DNA of 64,000 nucleotides. Source: Pseudomonas lini. Its GTDB lineage: Bacteria > Pseudomonadota > Gammaproteobacteria > Pseudomonadales > Pseudomonadaceae. Position 1 is the first letter of the stretch. Each line of letters opens with the position of its first letter. The translations under genes were made by a program, and so were the position numbers. This document shows, in pieces, positions 55,201 to 63,465 of this stretch. The notes below the pieces were generated by a model. It made no database searches and was not told where the DNA came from. It saw only the letters and a list, made by a program, of their open reading frames with translations. The stretch spans positions 5,642,001-5,706,000 of the forward strand of contig NZ_OZ061318.1 of assembly GCF_964063345.1 (NCBI RefSeq). The letters run 5' to 3'.

Positions 55201-56020
55201 CGACCACAGCCACCTGGCGCTGTCCAAGGCCCACGAGGCGATTCGTTTCCGCGACATTCAGGCACAGCCGCGCAAGATCATTTCCAGCCCGACCTGGTCG
55301 GGTCTCGAAGACGATCACGTCAGCTACAACGCCGGTTACACCAACGTTCACGAAGGGATCCCATGGCGCACCATCACTGGTCGCCAGCAGTTCTACCAGG
55401 ATCACCCGTGGATGCAGGCGTTCGGCGAGCAACTGATGAGTTATCGCCCGCCCGTCAACACCCGCACCATCGAAGGGGTGAAAGGCAAGCGCAGCAACGG
55501 CGAGATCGAAATCGTCCTGAACTGGATTACTCCGCACCAGAAGTGGGGCATTCACAGTACCTACAGCGACAACTTGCTGATGCTGACCCTCAGCCGCGGC
55601 GGGCCGATTGTCTGGCTCTCGGAGAACGACGCAAAACGCGCCGGCATCGAGGACAACGACTGGATCGAATGCTTCAACGTCAACGGTGCACTGACCGCCC
55701 GTGCGGTGGTCAGCCAGCGCGTCAAGGACGGCATGGTGATGATGTATCACGCACAGGAACGGATCGTGAACGTGCCAGGTTCGGAAACCACCAAGACCCG
55801 TGGCGGCCATCACAACTCGGTCACCCGCGTCGTGCTCAAGCCGACCCACATGATCGGCGGCTATGCCCAGCAGGCCTACGGTTTCAACTATTACGGCACG
55901 GTCGGTTGCAACCGCGACGAATTCGTCGTGGTGCGCAAAATGTCCAAAGTCGACTGGCTCGATGGTTCAAGTGGCGATGACCTGCCACGTCCGCTGCCGA
56001 CCGATATCGAGGAGAACTGA
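52247..56020 (+). CDS. narG: Respiratory nitrate reductase alpha subunit NarG
   Basis: The 1257-residue catalytic subunit carries the Mo-bisMGD cofactor and the FS0 4Fe-4S cluster. FS0 ligands lie in STHGVNCTGSCSWK and HEPRGCPRGAS (one His, three Cys), and the molybdenum-ligating aspartate is in WGEQTDVPESADWYNS. There is no Tat signal, so it faces the cytoplasm. Translation starts at GTG 52247 after GAGAGGAC. It is followed by narH after one base. Confidence 0.97.
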   Translation: MSHLLDQLRFFNRKQNEFSDGHGETRKESRDWENVYRSRWQYDKIVRSTHGVNCTGSCSWKIYVKNGLITWETQQTDYPRTRNDLPNHEPRGCPRGASYSWYIYSANRLKYPKIRKPLLKLWRDARQTMAPVEAWASIVEDKAKADSYKSKRGMGGFIRSNWEEVNEIIAAANVYTIKQYGPDRIVGFSPIPAMSMVSYAAGARYLSLIGGACLSFYDWYCDLPPASPMVWGEQTDVPESADWYNSNYIIAWGSNVPQTRTPDAHFFTEVRYKGTKTVAITPDYSEVAKLTDLWLNPKQGTDAALAQAFNHVIFKEFHLDKPSAYFTDYAKRFTDLPVLVLLKQMVDKAPGAGYQPDRFLRASDLTDNLGQENNPEWKTIALDVSGELVSPQGSIGYRWGEKGKWNILPREGGEGREIDLKLSLIGDDVAEVAFPYFAGESHEHFQHVAGDAVQYRRVPVHNVVLADGSVAKVATVFDLSAANLAIDRGLGGENVAKDYNDASVPGTPAWQEQITGVSREKAIQIAREFADNADKTKGRSMIIVGAAMNHWYHMDMNYRGLINMLMLCGCVGQTGGGWAHYVGQEKLRPQCGWLPLAFGLDWNRPPRQMNGTSFFYAHSSQWRHEKMSMHDVLSPLADKSQFPEHALDYNIRAERAGWLPSAPQLNTNPLHICRDAAAAGMDPKDYVVKSLQDGSLRFSCEQPDSPVNFPRNMFIWRSNLLGSSGKGHEYMLKYLLGTKNGVMNEDIGQVGDCKPEEAEWVDEGAIGKLDLVTTLDFRMSSTCVYSDIVLPTATWYEKDDMNTSDMHPFIHPLSAAIDPAWESRSDWEIYKGIAKAFSSMAEGHLGVEKDLVTIPLMHDSVGELAQPFGGTDWKSAGVAPEPGKNAPNLHVVERDYPNIYKQFSSLGPLLEKHGNGGKGINWNTETEVKFLGELNHKEGNAGISHGRPKIDTAIDAAEVILSLAPETNGHVAVKAWAALSEFTGIDHSHLALSKAHEAIRFRDIQAQPRKIISSPTWSGLEDDHVSYNAGYTNVHEGIPWRTITGRQQFYQDHPWMQAFGEQLMSYRPPVNTRTIEGVKGKRSNGEIEIVLNWITPHQKWGIHSTYSDNLLMLTLSRGGPIVWLSENDAKRAGIEDNDWIECFNVNGALTARAVVSQRVKDGMVMMYHAQERIVNVPGSETTKTRGGHHNSVTRVVLKPTHMIGGYAQQAYGFNYYGTVGCNRDEFVVVRKMSKVDWLDGSSGDDLPRPLPTDIEEN

Positions 56021-56021
56021 G

Positions 56022-57560
56022 ATGAAAATTCGCTCACAAATCGGCATGGTTCTGAACCTGGACAAATGCATCGGTTGCCACACCTGTTCGATCACCTGCA
56101 AAAACGTCTGGACCAGCCGCGAAGGCATGGAATACGCCTGGTTCAACAACGTTGAATCGAAACCCGGGATCGGCTATCCGAAAGAATGGGAAAACCAGGA
56201 CAAGTGGAAGGGTGGCTGGATCCGCAATGCCAACGGCACGATCAACCCGCGCATCGGCGGTAAATTCCGCGTGTTGGCGAACATTTTCGCCAACCCGGAT
56301 CTGCCGAGCCTCGACGATTACTACGAGCCGTTCGACTTCGATTACCAGCACCTGCACACCGCGCCGCTGGGCGAGCATCAGCCGACTGCACGTCCGCGCT
56401 CGCTGATTTCCGGCAAGCGCATGGAGAAAATCGAGTGGGGTCCGAACTGGGAAGAAATCCTCGGCACCGAATTCGCCAAGCGTCGCAAGGACAAGAACTT
56501 CGACAAGATTCAGGCGGACATTTACGGCGAGTACGAAAACACTTTCATGATGTATTTGCCGCGCCTGTGCGAGCACTGCCTTAACCCGACGTGCGCGGCG
56601 TCGTGCCCGAGCGGGGCGATCTACAAGCGCGAAGAAGACGGGATTGTCCTGATCGACCAGGAAAAATGCCGCGGCTGGCGGATGTGCATCAGCGGCTGCC
56701 CGTACAAGAAAATCTACTTCAACTGGAAAAGTGGCAAGTCCGAGAAGTGCATCTTCTGCTACCCGCGGATCGAAGCCGGGATGCCGACCGTTTGCGCGGA
56801 AACCTGCGTCGGGCGCATCCGTTACCTCGGTGTGCTGCTGTATGACGCCGATCGCATCAGCGAAGTGGCTAGCACCGCCAATGAGCAGGACCTGTACGAG
56901 AAACAACTGGAGATCTTCCTCGATCCGAATGACCCGGCAGTGATTCGTCAGGCTCTGGCCGATGGCGTACCGCAGTCGGTGATCGATTCCGCCCAGCGTT
57001 CGCCGGTCTACAAAATGGCCGTGGACTGGAAACTCGCACTGCCGCTGCACCCGGAGTACCGCACCTTGCCGATGGTTTGGTACGTACCACCGCTGTCGCC
57101 GATCCAGAACGCCGCCACGGCCGGCACCGTCGGTATGAACGGGGTGATCCCGGACGTCGACAGCCTGCGTATTCCACTCAAGTACCTGGCGAACCTGCTG
57201 ACGGCGGGCGATGAAAAACCGGTCAAGCGTGCGCTAAAACGCTTGCTGGCGATGCGCGCCTACAAACGTTCCGAGCAAGTCGATGGCGTTCAGGACCTGC
57301 AAGTGCTCAAGGATGTCGGTTTGAGCGTGGCGCAGGTCGAGGAGATGTATCGCTACCTGGCGATCGCCAACTATGAAGACCGCTTTGTGGTACCGAGCGC
57401 GCACCGTGAAGACGCCATGAGCGACGCCTTTGCCGAGCGCTCCGGTTGCGGCTTCAGTTTCGGCAGCGGCTGCAGCGGCAGTTCCGACACCAACATGTTC
57501 GGTGCGAAGAAAGCCAACCGCCGCGACATCCTGAAAACCGTCCAGTTGTGGGAGGAATGA
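56022..57560 (+). CDS. narH: Respiratory nitrate reductase beta subunit NarH
   Basis: The 512-residue iron-sulfur subunit has four cysteine clusters: CIGCHTCSITCKN near the N-terminus, CEHCLNPTCAASCP, CRGWRMCISGCP (with the Trp typical of the 3Fe-4S site) and CIFCYPR...CAETCVG. It relays electrons from NarI to NarG. ATG 56022 follows GAGGAGAACTGAG. The narH stop overlaps the first possible narJ ATG. Confidence 0.97.
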   Translation: MKIRSQIGMVLNLDKCIGCHTCSITCKNVWTSREGMEYAWFNNVESKPGIGYPKEWENQDKWKGGWIRNANGTINPRIGGKFRVLANIFANPDLPSLDDYYEPFDFDYQHLHTAPLGEHQPTARPRSLISGKRMEKIEWGPNWEEILGTEFAKRRKDKNFDKIQADIYGEYENTFMMYLPRLCEHCLNPTCAASCPSGAIYKREEDGIVLIDQEKCRGWRMCISGCPYKKIYFNWKSGKSEKCIFCYPRIEAGMPTVCAETCVGRIRYLGVLLYDADRISEVASTANEQDLYEKQLEIFLDPNDPAVIRQALADGVPQSVIDSAQRSPVYKMAVDWKLALPLHPEYRTLPMVWYVPPLSPIQNAATAGTVGMNGVIPDVDSLRIPLKYLANLLTAGDEKPVKRALKRLLAMRAYKRSEQVDGVQDLQVLKDVGLSVAQVEEMYRYLAIANYEDRFVVPSAHREDAMSDAFAERSGCGFSFGSGCSGSSDTNMFGAKKANRRDILKTVQLWEE

Positions 57561-57562
57561 GC

Positions 57563-58318
57563 ATGCAAATTCTCAAAGTGATCTCGCTGCTGCTCGATTA
57601 TCCGACCGAGACGTTGATTGGCGGTCGCGACGAACTGGAGCAGGCGATTATCCAGTCACGGGAAATCAGCCCTAAACAGCGCGGCGCGTTGTTCGAATTG
57701 CTCGAGCTGATCTGCGCCAATGACCTGATGGACGGGCAGGAGCACTACGGTGCGCTGTTCGGCCGAGGGCGCTCGCTGTCGCTGCTGCTGTTCGAGCATG
57801 TGCACGGCGAGTCCCGCGACCGTGGTCAGGCGATGGTCGACATGATGGCGCAATACGAAGAAGCCGGTTTTGCCATCGGTGTCAAAGAGCTGCCGGACTA
57901 TATCCCGCTGTACCTGGAGTACCTGTCCACCCGCGAAGACATCGAGGCCCGCGAGGGCCTGGCAGATGTTTCGCACTTGCTGGCCTTGCTCGCCGCACGC
58001 CTGGAAGAGCGCGAAAGCGCCTATGCCAGTTGCTTCCGCGCGCTGCTGCAAATCGCCGGGGCCGAACCGCATCAGGCGGTGGCCGACCTGCGAGCGCAGG
58101 TGGCGGCGGAGCCGCGCGACGACTCCCTCGAAGCCCTCGACAAGATTTGGGAAGAGGAGGCCGTGGACTTCCTCCAGGCCGAACAGCAGGACCGTTGCAG
58201 TGGGCTGCCAAGCGCACCGGGCAAGGCTCGGGAAGAAAGCGCGGTGCCGTTGCACTGGGTGGATTTTCAGCATGAAGGGTTGGCCGCCGCGCCAGCCAAG
58301 GAGGTAGGCAATGTCTAA
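57563..58318 (+). CDS. narJ: Nitrate reductase assembly chaperone NarJ
   Basis: The 251-residue NarJ binds NarG and promotes cofactor insertion. Family features: MQILKVISLLLDYPTETL at the start, LFEHVHGESRDRGQAMVDMM and ELPDYIPLYLEYLS. ATG 57563 has GGAGG at the proper distance; the ATG at 57557 is only one base from it. It overlaps narI by eight bases. Confidence 0.94.
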   Translation: MQILKVISLLLDYPTETLIGGRDELEQAIIQSREISPKQRGALFELLELICANDLMDGQEHYGALFGRGRSLSLLLFEHVHGESRDRGQAMVDMMAQYEEAGFAIGVKELPDYIPLYLEYLSTREDIEAREGLADVSHLLALLAARLEERESAYASCFRALLQIAGAEPHQAVADLRAQVAAEPRDDSLEALDKIWEEEAVDFLQAEQQDRCSGLPSAPGKAREESAVPLHWVDFQHEGLAAAPAKEVGNV

Positions 58319-58991
58319 ATGGAACCTGTTGTTGTTCGGGATCTATCCCTATGTCGCTTTGGCCATTTGCCTGATTGGCAGTTGGGCACGCTTCGATCTG
58401 TCGCAATACAGCTGGAAGGCAGGTTCGAGCCAGATGCTCAATCAGCGCGGGATGCGCGTGGCCAGCAACTTGTTCCATGTCGGTGTGCTGTTCGTGCTGG
58501 CCGGGCACTTCGTCGGGCTGCTGACGCCTGCGTCGGTCTATCACCACGTGATCAGCACTGAGAACAAGCAGTTGCTGGCGATGGTGTCCGGTGGATTCTT
58601 TGGCCTGCTGTGCTTGATCGGCTTGCTGATGCTGGTCAATCGGCGGCTCACCGACCCTCGGGTCCGTGCCACCTCCAGCCCTTCGGACATCCTGATTTTG
58701 CTGGTGCTGCTGGCGCAGTTACTGCTCGGTCTGCTGACGATTGCGGCGTCCACCGCGCATATGGATGGCTCGGTGATGGTGATGCTCGCCAACTGGGCGC
58801 AGAACACCGTGCTGTTGCGGCCGATGGAAGCGGCGGCGTCCATCGCACCGGTCGGGCTGACCTACAAGTTGCACGTGTTTCTCGGTTTGACCCTGTTTGT
58901 GCTGTTCCCCTTCACCCGTCTCGTACACATGATCAGCGCACCGATCTGGTACCTGGGGCGTCGTTATCAAATCGTTCGTCAGAAATACTGA
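58311..58991 (+). CDS. narI: Respiratory nitrate reductase gamma subunit NarI
   Basis: The 226-residue cytochrome b subunit oxidises quinol and anchors NarGH. It has five membrane helices and the heme-ligand histidines in NLFHVGVLFVLAGHFVG and YKLHVFLGLTLF with LVHMISAP. AGGAGGTAGGCA precedes the ATG. Confidence 0.96.
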   Translation: MSKWNLLLFGIYPYVALAICLIGSWARFDLSQYSWKAGSSQMLNQRGMRVASNLFHVGVLFVLAGHFVGLLTPASVYHHVISTENKQLLAMVSGGFFGLLCLIGLLMLVNRRLTDPRVRATSSPSDILILLVLLAQLLLGLLTIAASTAHMDGSVMVMLANWAQNTVLLRPMEAAASIAPVGLTYKLHVFLGLTLFVLFPFTRLVHMISAPIWYLGRRYQIVRQKY

Positions 58992-59001
58992 GGAGACAAT
59001 C

Positions 59002-59961
59002 ATGTCAGGTGGATGTGGATGTGGTGGTGGTAACGGCGGCAGCGGTGGCTGCGGATCTTCCAAAAAAGCCGAGGACGTTCTCGACATCGCACCAGTCGCA
59101 GAGGCGCAGTTTGAAGCACTCCCGACTGAGCCGGCGGCTGCCGATGATGCCCCGGCGCAGTTGATCGCCAGCAGCGAACAGGAGTGGCCGATCATCAGCG
59201 TCAACGAGGTGTCGATCACCCCGGAAGCGATGGCCCAGGAGCTGCAATATCACCCGGCCGAAAGCCGCGAGGAGGCGGTCTATCTGGCCGCCCGGGCGCT
59301 GGTGATCCGCGAATTGTTGCAGCAGCGCATTGCCGAACTCGGCGTGTCGCTGGAAATCGGTGCCGGCGAGAACGAAGAAGAAGCGGCCACGCGCTTGTTG
59401 CTTGAACGCGAGGTGCACGTGCCGCAGTGCGACGAGGAAACCAGTCTTCGTTACTACGAAAACAATCGTGGGCGCTTTCACAGCGCCCCGTTGCTGGCGG
59501 TTCGGCACATCCTGCTCGAATGCGCGCCGGATGATGTCGAGGCGCGCGCCGTTGCGCATGATCAGGCGGAAGTTCTGCTGCAACGTCTGGAGGATTTCCC
59601 TGGCAGTTTCGCCGAGCTGGCCGTGAAATATTCGGCCTGTCCGTCGAAGGCTCAGGGCGGTTCCCTGGGACAGATCAGCAAGGGCCAGACCGTGCCCGAA
59701 CTGGAACGTCAGCTGTTCACTCTGGCGCCGGGCCTGGCCAGCAAACCGCTGGAAAGTCGCTACGGCTGGCATGTGGTCAGTGTCGATCAGCGGATCGAAG
59801 GCATGCCGTTGCCCTATGAAGTGGTGTCGACGGCGATCCGCACGCAGTTGCAGCAAGGCGTCTGGCAAAAAGCGCTGGTGCAGTACCTGCAAACCCTGAT
59901 CGGTGCGGCGGATATTCGCGGCATCCACTTGCAGGGCGCCGACTCACCGCTGGTGCAGTGA
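59002..59961 (+). CDS. PpiC-type peptidyl-prolyl isomerase of the nar operon
   Basis: The 319-residue protein has a parvulin (PpiC) domain at about residues 160-255 ([50 protein letters not shown]). It is preceded by a SurA/NifM-like helical region and an unusual Gly/Cys-rich N-terminus ([19 protein letters not shown]). There is no signal peptide, so it is cytoplasmic, presumably helping to fold or mature NarGH. It lies 10 bp after narI. Confidence 0.88.
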   Translation: MSGGCGCGGGNGGSGGCGSSKKAEDVLDIAPVAEAQFEALPTEPAAADDAPAQLIASSEQEWPIISVNEVSITPEAMAQELQYHPAESREEAVYLAARALVIRELLQQRIAELGVSLEIGAGENEEEAATRLLLEREVHVPQCDEETSLRYYENNRGRFHSAPLLAVRHILLECAPDDVEARAVAHDQAEVLLQRLEDFPGSFAELAVKYSACPSKAQGGSLGQISKGQTVPELERQLFTLAPGLASKPLESRYGWHVVSVDQRIEGMPLPYEVVSTAIRTQLQQGVWQKALVQYLQTLIGAADIRGIHLQGADSPLVQ

Positions 59962-59986
59962 GCATCGAGGCAAACCGGGAGATGTG

Positions 59987-60979
59987 ATGAACGCTGTAAT
60001 GCAGGATGGCTTTGGACGGCAGATCGATTATCTGCGGATGTCGGTGACGGACCGGTGTGATTTTCGCTGTGTGTATTGCATGGCGAAAAACATGACCTTC
60101 CTGCCGCGTCAGCAGGTGCTCACGCTGGAAGAGTTGCAGCGTCTGGCAACGTTGTTCGTCGGGTTGGGCGTACGCAAAATCCGCCTGACGGGCGGCGAAC
60201 CGCTGATTCGTCCGGGTATTGTCGAACTGTGCCGCAACATCGCCGCGCTGCCCGGTTTGCGCGAACTGGTGATGACCAGCAACGGCTCGCAACTGGGCCG
60301 TCTGGCCCGGCCATTGGCGGAGGCGGGGGTCAAGCGGATGAACATCAGCCTCGATAGCCTGGACGGGCAGAAATTTCGCGCAATCACTCGCATCGGCGAT
60401 CTCGATCAGGTGCTCAACGGCATTGAGGCGGCGCGGGACGCGGGGTTTGAACGGATCAAACTCAACTGCGTGGTGATGAAAGGGCGCAACTTCGATGAAG
60501 TCCCGGCGTTGGTGCAATACGCCATCGATCAGCGCATCGATATCAGTTTTATCGAAGAAATGCCCTTAGGCGACGTCGGGCGTTCCCGGGGCGAATCGTT
60601 TTGTTCCAGCGAAGAGGTGCGGGCACTGATCGCCAGCCAGCATCGGTTGCTCGACAGCACCGAAAACAGCGGCGGACCGGCGCGCTACGTGCGCCTGGAA
60701 CGCCATCCCGATACCCGGATCGGTTTCATTTCACCCAACAGCCACAACTTTTGTGGCAGCTGTAATCGGGTGCGGATGACTGTGGAAGGGAAGCTGTTGC
60801 TTTGTCTGGGGCAGGAGGACGCGCTGGATTTAAGAGGGTTGTTGCGGCGTTATCCGCTGGATGATCAACCCGTGATCAATGCGGTGCAGAAGGCCTTGCG
60901 CGGCAAGCCGTTGCGCCACGATTTCAGTCCGGAAGGGGAGGTGCAGATAGTGCGGTTCATGAACATGAGTGGAGGTTGA
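59987..60979 (+). CDS. moaA: GTP 3',8-cyclase MoaA
   Basis: The 330-residue radical SAM enzyme starts molybdopterin synthesis from GTP. The N-terminal cluster motif is CDFRCVYC (Cys24, Cys28, Cys31), SAM-binding [10 protein letters not shown] follows, and the second cluster is in [19 protein letters not shown]. The C-terminal GG (MNMSGG) essential in MoaA is present. ATG 59987 follows GGGAGATGTG. It is the last gene of the nar transcript. Confidence 0.95.
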   Translation: MNAVMQDGFGRQIDYLRMSVTDRCDFRCVYCMAKNMTFLPRQQVLTLEELQRLATLFVGLGVRKIRLTGGEPLIRPGIVELCRNIAALPGLRELVMTSNGSQLGRLARPLAEAGVKRMNISLDSLDGQKFRAITRIGDLDQVLNGIEAARDAGFERIKLNCVVMKGRNFDEVPALVQYAIDQRIDISFIEEMPLGDVGRSRGESFCSSEEVRALIASQHRLLDSTENSGGPARYVRLERHPDTRIGFISPNSHNFCGSCNRVRMTVEGKLLLCLGQEDALDLRGLLRRYPLDDQPVINAVQKALRGKPLRHDFSPEGEVQIVRFMNMSGG

Positions 60980-61014
60980 GTTGTTTTGCACGATTCAAAA
61001 AATACAACCAATCC

Positions 61015-61106
61015 ATGTGGGAGCGGGCTTGCCCGCGATGGCGGTCTATCAGTCAACATTTATGTTGGATGTGATGGCCTCTTCGCGGGCAAGCCCGCTC
61101 CCACAT
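61015..61106. repeat. Intergenic palindromic repeat (GTGGGAGCGGGC type)
   Basis: ATGTGGGAGCGGGCTTGCCC is mirrored by GGGCAAGCCCGCTCCCACAT. It separates moaA from the nrdD promoter. Confidence 0.9.
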
Positions 61107-61149
61107 TAGATCCTCGCCGTCTTTGGGTAGTTTTTTTCACCGCCAAATC

Positions 61150-61163
61150 TTGATATCGATCAA
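61150..61163 (+). promoter_or_regulatory. ANR/DNR box of nrdD
   Basis: TTGAT-ATCG-ATCAA is a perfect FNR-type dyad. TAGTCT at 61186-61191 is the -10, with a start near 61198. Confidence 0.9.
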
Positions 61164-61191
61164 TTGCAGATCAGCCCTTTGTCCGTAGTCT

Positions 61192-61207
61192 TCACTGCAT
61201 GTTGTGT
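61192..61207 (+). promoter_or_regulatory. NrdR-like box 1
   Basis: TCACTGCATGTTGTGT agrees with the NrdR consensus ACACWATATATWGTGT at 12 of 16 positions. It overlaps the predicted start of transcription, a repressing position. Confidence 0.55.
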
Positions 61208-61222
61208 TTGTTTATCTATAAA

Positions 61223-61238
61223 CATCTATATGTAGTAT
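61223..61238 (+). promoter_or_regulatory. NrdR-like box 2
   Basis: CATCTATATGTAGTAT agrees with the NrdR consensus at 11 of 16 positions, with nine of ten in the CWATATATWG core. It is 31 bp (three helical turns) from box 1, the spacing usual for NrdR pairs. Confidence 0.6.
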
Positions 61239-61249
61239 CTGGAGGCCGA

Positions 61250-63265
61250 ATGCAGAGCACGCTGATCTCAGTAGGATGTAACCGCTTGCACAAGCGCGAT
61301 GGCAGTCTGGTCGCCTTCGATGCCGACAAGATCCGCCAGGCGTTGATTGCCGCCGGCAAGGCAACCGGGGAGTACACCGAGGTTGAGGTTGAAGGTTTGC
61401 TTCAGGCGGTACTCGCTCGGCTGGACGGACTGCCAAGGCTGAATGTCGAGCAGATCCAGGACCGTGTCGAACGGGTGTTGATGGACGCCGGTTTCTTCTT
61501 CGCCATGCGCGCCTACATCGTCTACCGCGAACAACACGGGCGCTTGCGTCGTGACCGCCGGACCATGGTCGAAGTGGCGACCTCGATGAACGAATACCTG
61601 GACCGAGAAGACTGGCGGGTCCAGGCCAACGCCAATCAGGGGTATTCCCTGGGCGGGCTGGTGTTGAACGTATCGGGCAAAGTCACTGCCAATTACTGGC
61701 TGGACGAGGTGTACAGCGAGGCCATCGGCCAGGCCCACCGCGAGGCGGATTTGCATGTGCACGACCTGGACATGCTCGCCGGCTACTGCGCCGGGTGGTC
61801 GCTGCGCACCCTGTTGCACGAAGGGCTCAACGGTGTGCCGGGGCGTGTCGAAGCCGGTCCGCCGAAGCACTTGAGCAGTGCCTTAGGGCAGATGGTGAAT
61901 TTCCTTGGCACTCTGCAAAACGAATGGGCCGGTGCTCAGGCGTTCAGCTCGTTCGACACCTATCTGGCGCCCTATGTGCGCAAGGACCAGCTGAGTTATC
62001 AGGAGGTGCGTCAAGCGATTCAGGAGTTCATCTACAACCTCAACGTGCCGTCGCGCTGGGGCACCCAGACGCCGTTCACCAACCTGACCTTCGATTGGGT
62101 TTGCCCGCAGGATTTGCGTGAGCAGATACCCGTCATCGGCGGTGAAGAAATGCCGTTTGCCTATGGCGACCTGCAAGTCGAAATGGAGCTGCTCAATCGC
62201 GCCTACATCGAGGTGATGCAGGCCGGCGATGCGAAAGGGCGGGTGTTCACCTTTCCAATCCCGACCTACAACATCACTCATGATTTTCCGTGGGACAGCG
62301 AAAACGCCGATCGTCTGTTCGAGATGACCGCGCGTTACGGCTTGCCGTACTTCCAGAACTTCCTCAATTCGGATCTGCAGCCCAATCAGGTGCGTTCGAT
62401 GTGCTGCCGGTTGCAGCTGGATGTGCGCGAGTTGCTCAAGCGCGGCGGTGGTTTGTTCGGCTCGGCGGAACAGACCGGATCGCTCGGCGTCGTCACCATC
62501 AACTGCGCGCGTCTGGGCTATGTGTTCAAGGGCAACACCAGTGGCTTGTTGCAGCGCCTGGACACACTGATGGAGCTGGCGATGGAGAGCCTGGAGGTCA
62601 AGCGCAAAGTCATTCAGCACCACATGGATGCCGGTTTGTACCCGTACACCAAGCGTTACCTGGGCACCTTGCGCAACCATTTCTCCACCATCGGCCTCAA
62701 TGGCATGCATGAAATGCTGCGCAATTTCACCGGCGACGAGGAGGGCATGCACACCGAGCACGGCCGGCAGTTTGCCCTGAAGATGCTCGATCATGTGCGT
62801 GCCACGTTGCTGCGTTTCCAGGAAGAAACCGGCCACATGTACAACCTGGAAGCAACACCGGCCGAGGGCACCACTTACCGCTTCGCCAAGGAAGACCTCA
62901 AGCGCTATCCCGACATTCTCCAGGCTGGCAGTGTGCAGGCGCCGTATTACACCAACTCCTCGCAACTGCCCGTGGGCTACACCGAAGACCCCTTCGAAGC
63001 GCTGGAACTTCAAGATGAACTGCAATGCAAATACACCGGCGGCACGGTCCTGCACCTGTACATGGCCGAGCGAATTTCCTCGACCGAAGCCTGCAAGCAA
63101 CTGGTGCGCAAAGCCCTTGGCCGCTTCCGCCTGCCGTACCTGACCGTGACCCCGACCTTCTCGATCTGCCCGGTGCACGGCTACCTCGATGGCGAACATG
63201 AGTTCTGCCCCAAATGCGACGAGGCCCTGCTGCTGCAAGAGCAGAAGGCCGGCGCTGTTCATTGA
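61250..63265 (+). CDS. nrdD: Class III anaerobic ribonucleotide reductase, large part (NrdD without glycyl-radical loop)
   Basis: The 671-residue protein has an N-terminal ATP-cone (KRDGSLVAFDADKIRQALIAAG, about residues 11-100), the 10-stranded barrel with the active-site cysteines expected in RSMCCRLQLD and TINCARLGY, and a C-terminal zinc motif (CPVHG and CPKC). It ends soon after the zinc motif, where other NrdD proteins continue into the glycyl-radical loop; that loop is found in the next ORF. ATG 61250 follows GGAGG; the ATG at 61199 coincides with the transcription start and is rejected. Confidence 0.93.
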   Translation: MQSTLISVGCNRLHKRDGSLVAFDADKIRQALIAAGKATGEYTEVEVEGLLQAVLARLDGLPRLNVEQIQDRVERVLMDAGFFFAMRAYIVYREQHGRLRRDRRTMVEVATSMNEYLDREDWRVQANANQGYSLGGLVLNVSGKVTANYWLDEVYSEAIGQAHREADLHVHDLDMLAGYCAGWSLRTLLHEGLNGVPGRVEAGPPKHLSSALGQMVNFLGTLQNEWAGAQAFSSFDTYLAPYVRKDQLSYQEVRQAIQEFIYNLNVPSRWGTQTPFTNLTFDWVCPQDLREQIPVIGGEEMPFAYGDLQVEMELLNRAYIEVMQAGDAKGRVFTFPIPTYNITHDFPWDSENADRLFEMTARYGLPYFQNFLNSDLQPNQVRSMCCRLQLDVRELLKRGGGLFGSAEQTGSLGVVTINCARLGYVFKGNTSGLLQRLDTLMELAMESLEVKRKVIQHHMDAGLYPYTKRYLGTLRNHFSTIGLNGMHEMLRNFTGDEEGMHTEHGRQFALKMLDHVRATLLRFQEETGHMYNLEATPAEGTTYRFAKEDLKRYPDILQAGSVQAPYYTNSSQLPVGYTEDPFEALELQDELQCKYTGGTVLHLYMAERISSTEACKQLVRKALGRFRLPYLTVTPTFSICPVHGYLDGEHEFCPKCDEALLLQEQKAGAVH

Positions 63266-63297
63266 TTTTTATCCACTCAACCGCAAGGAGCTTCACC

Positions 63298-63465
63298 ATG
63301 ACTGCATCGCAAACACTGCCCCAGGCTCAACGTCAACGCTGCGAAGTCTGGACCCGGGTAATGGGTTATCACCGTCCTGTGTCGGCGTTCAATCCGGGCA
63401 AACAATCGGAGCACCGTGAGCGGGCGCACTTCACTGAAAGCGCGGCACTGGCCGGGCGCCAATGA
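63298..63465 (+). CDS. 55-residue ORF carrying the NrdD glycyl-radical motif
   Basis: The product (CEVWTRVMGYHRPVSAFNPG in its middle, then KQSEHRERAHF) matches the C-terminal loop of class III reductases, where the Gly of the RVxGY motif carries the stable radical; here that is Gly23. AAGGAG lies seven bases before ATG 63298, 32 bp after the nrdD stop, and its own stop overlaps nrdG (ATGA), so it is a translated gene in its own right. It is either a split subunit of NrdD or the remnant of a stop mutation. There is no stop within the loop itself. Confidence 0.75.
   Translation: MTASQTLPQAQRQRCEVWTRVMGYHRPVSAFNPGKQSEHRERAHFTESAALAGRQ

Noticed and set aside
52256..55849. Two long frames antisense to narG
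   Set aside because: They are shadows of narG, with no initiation signals and no recognisable motifs.
61199..61249. Upstream ATG of nrdD at 61199
   Set aside because: It coincides with the predicted transcription start and has no ribosome binding site; ATG 61250 has GGAGG.
61883..63262. 459-codon frame antisense to nrdD
   Set aside because: Composition and overlap with a well-supported nrdD mark it as a shadow.
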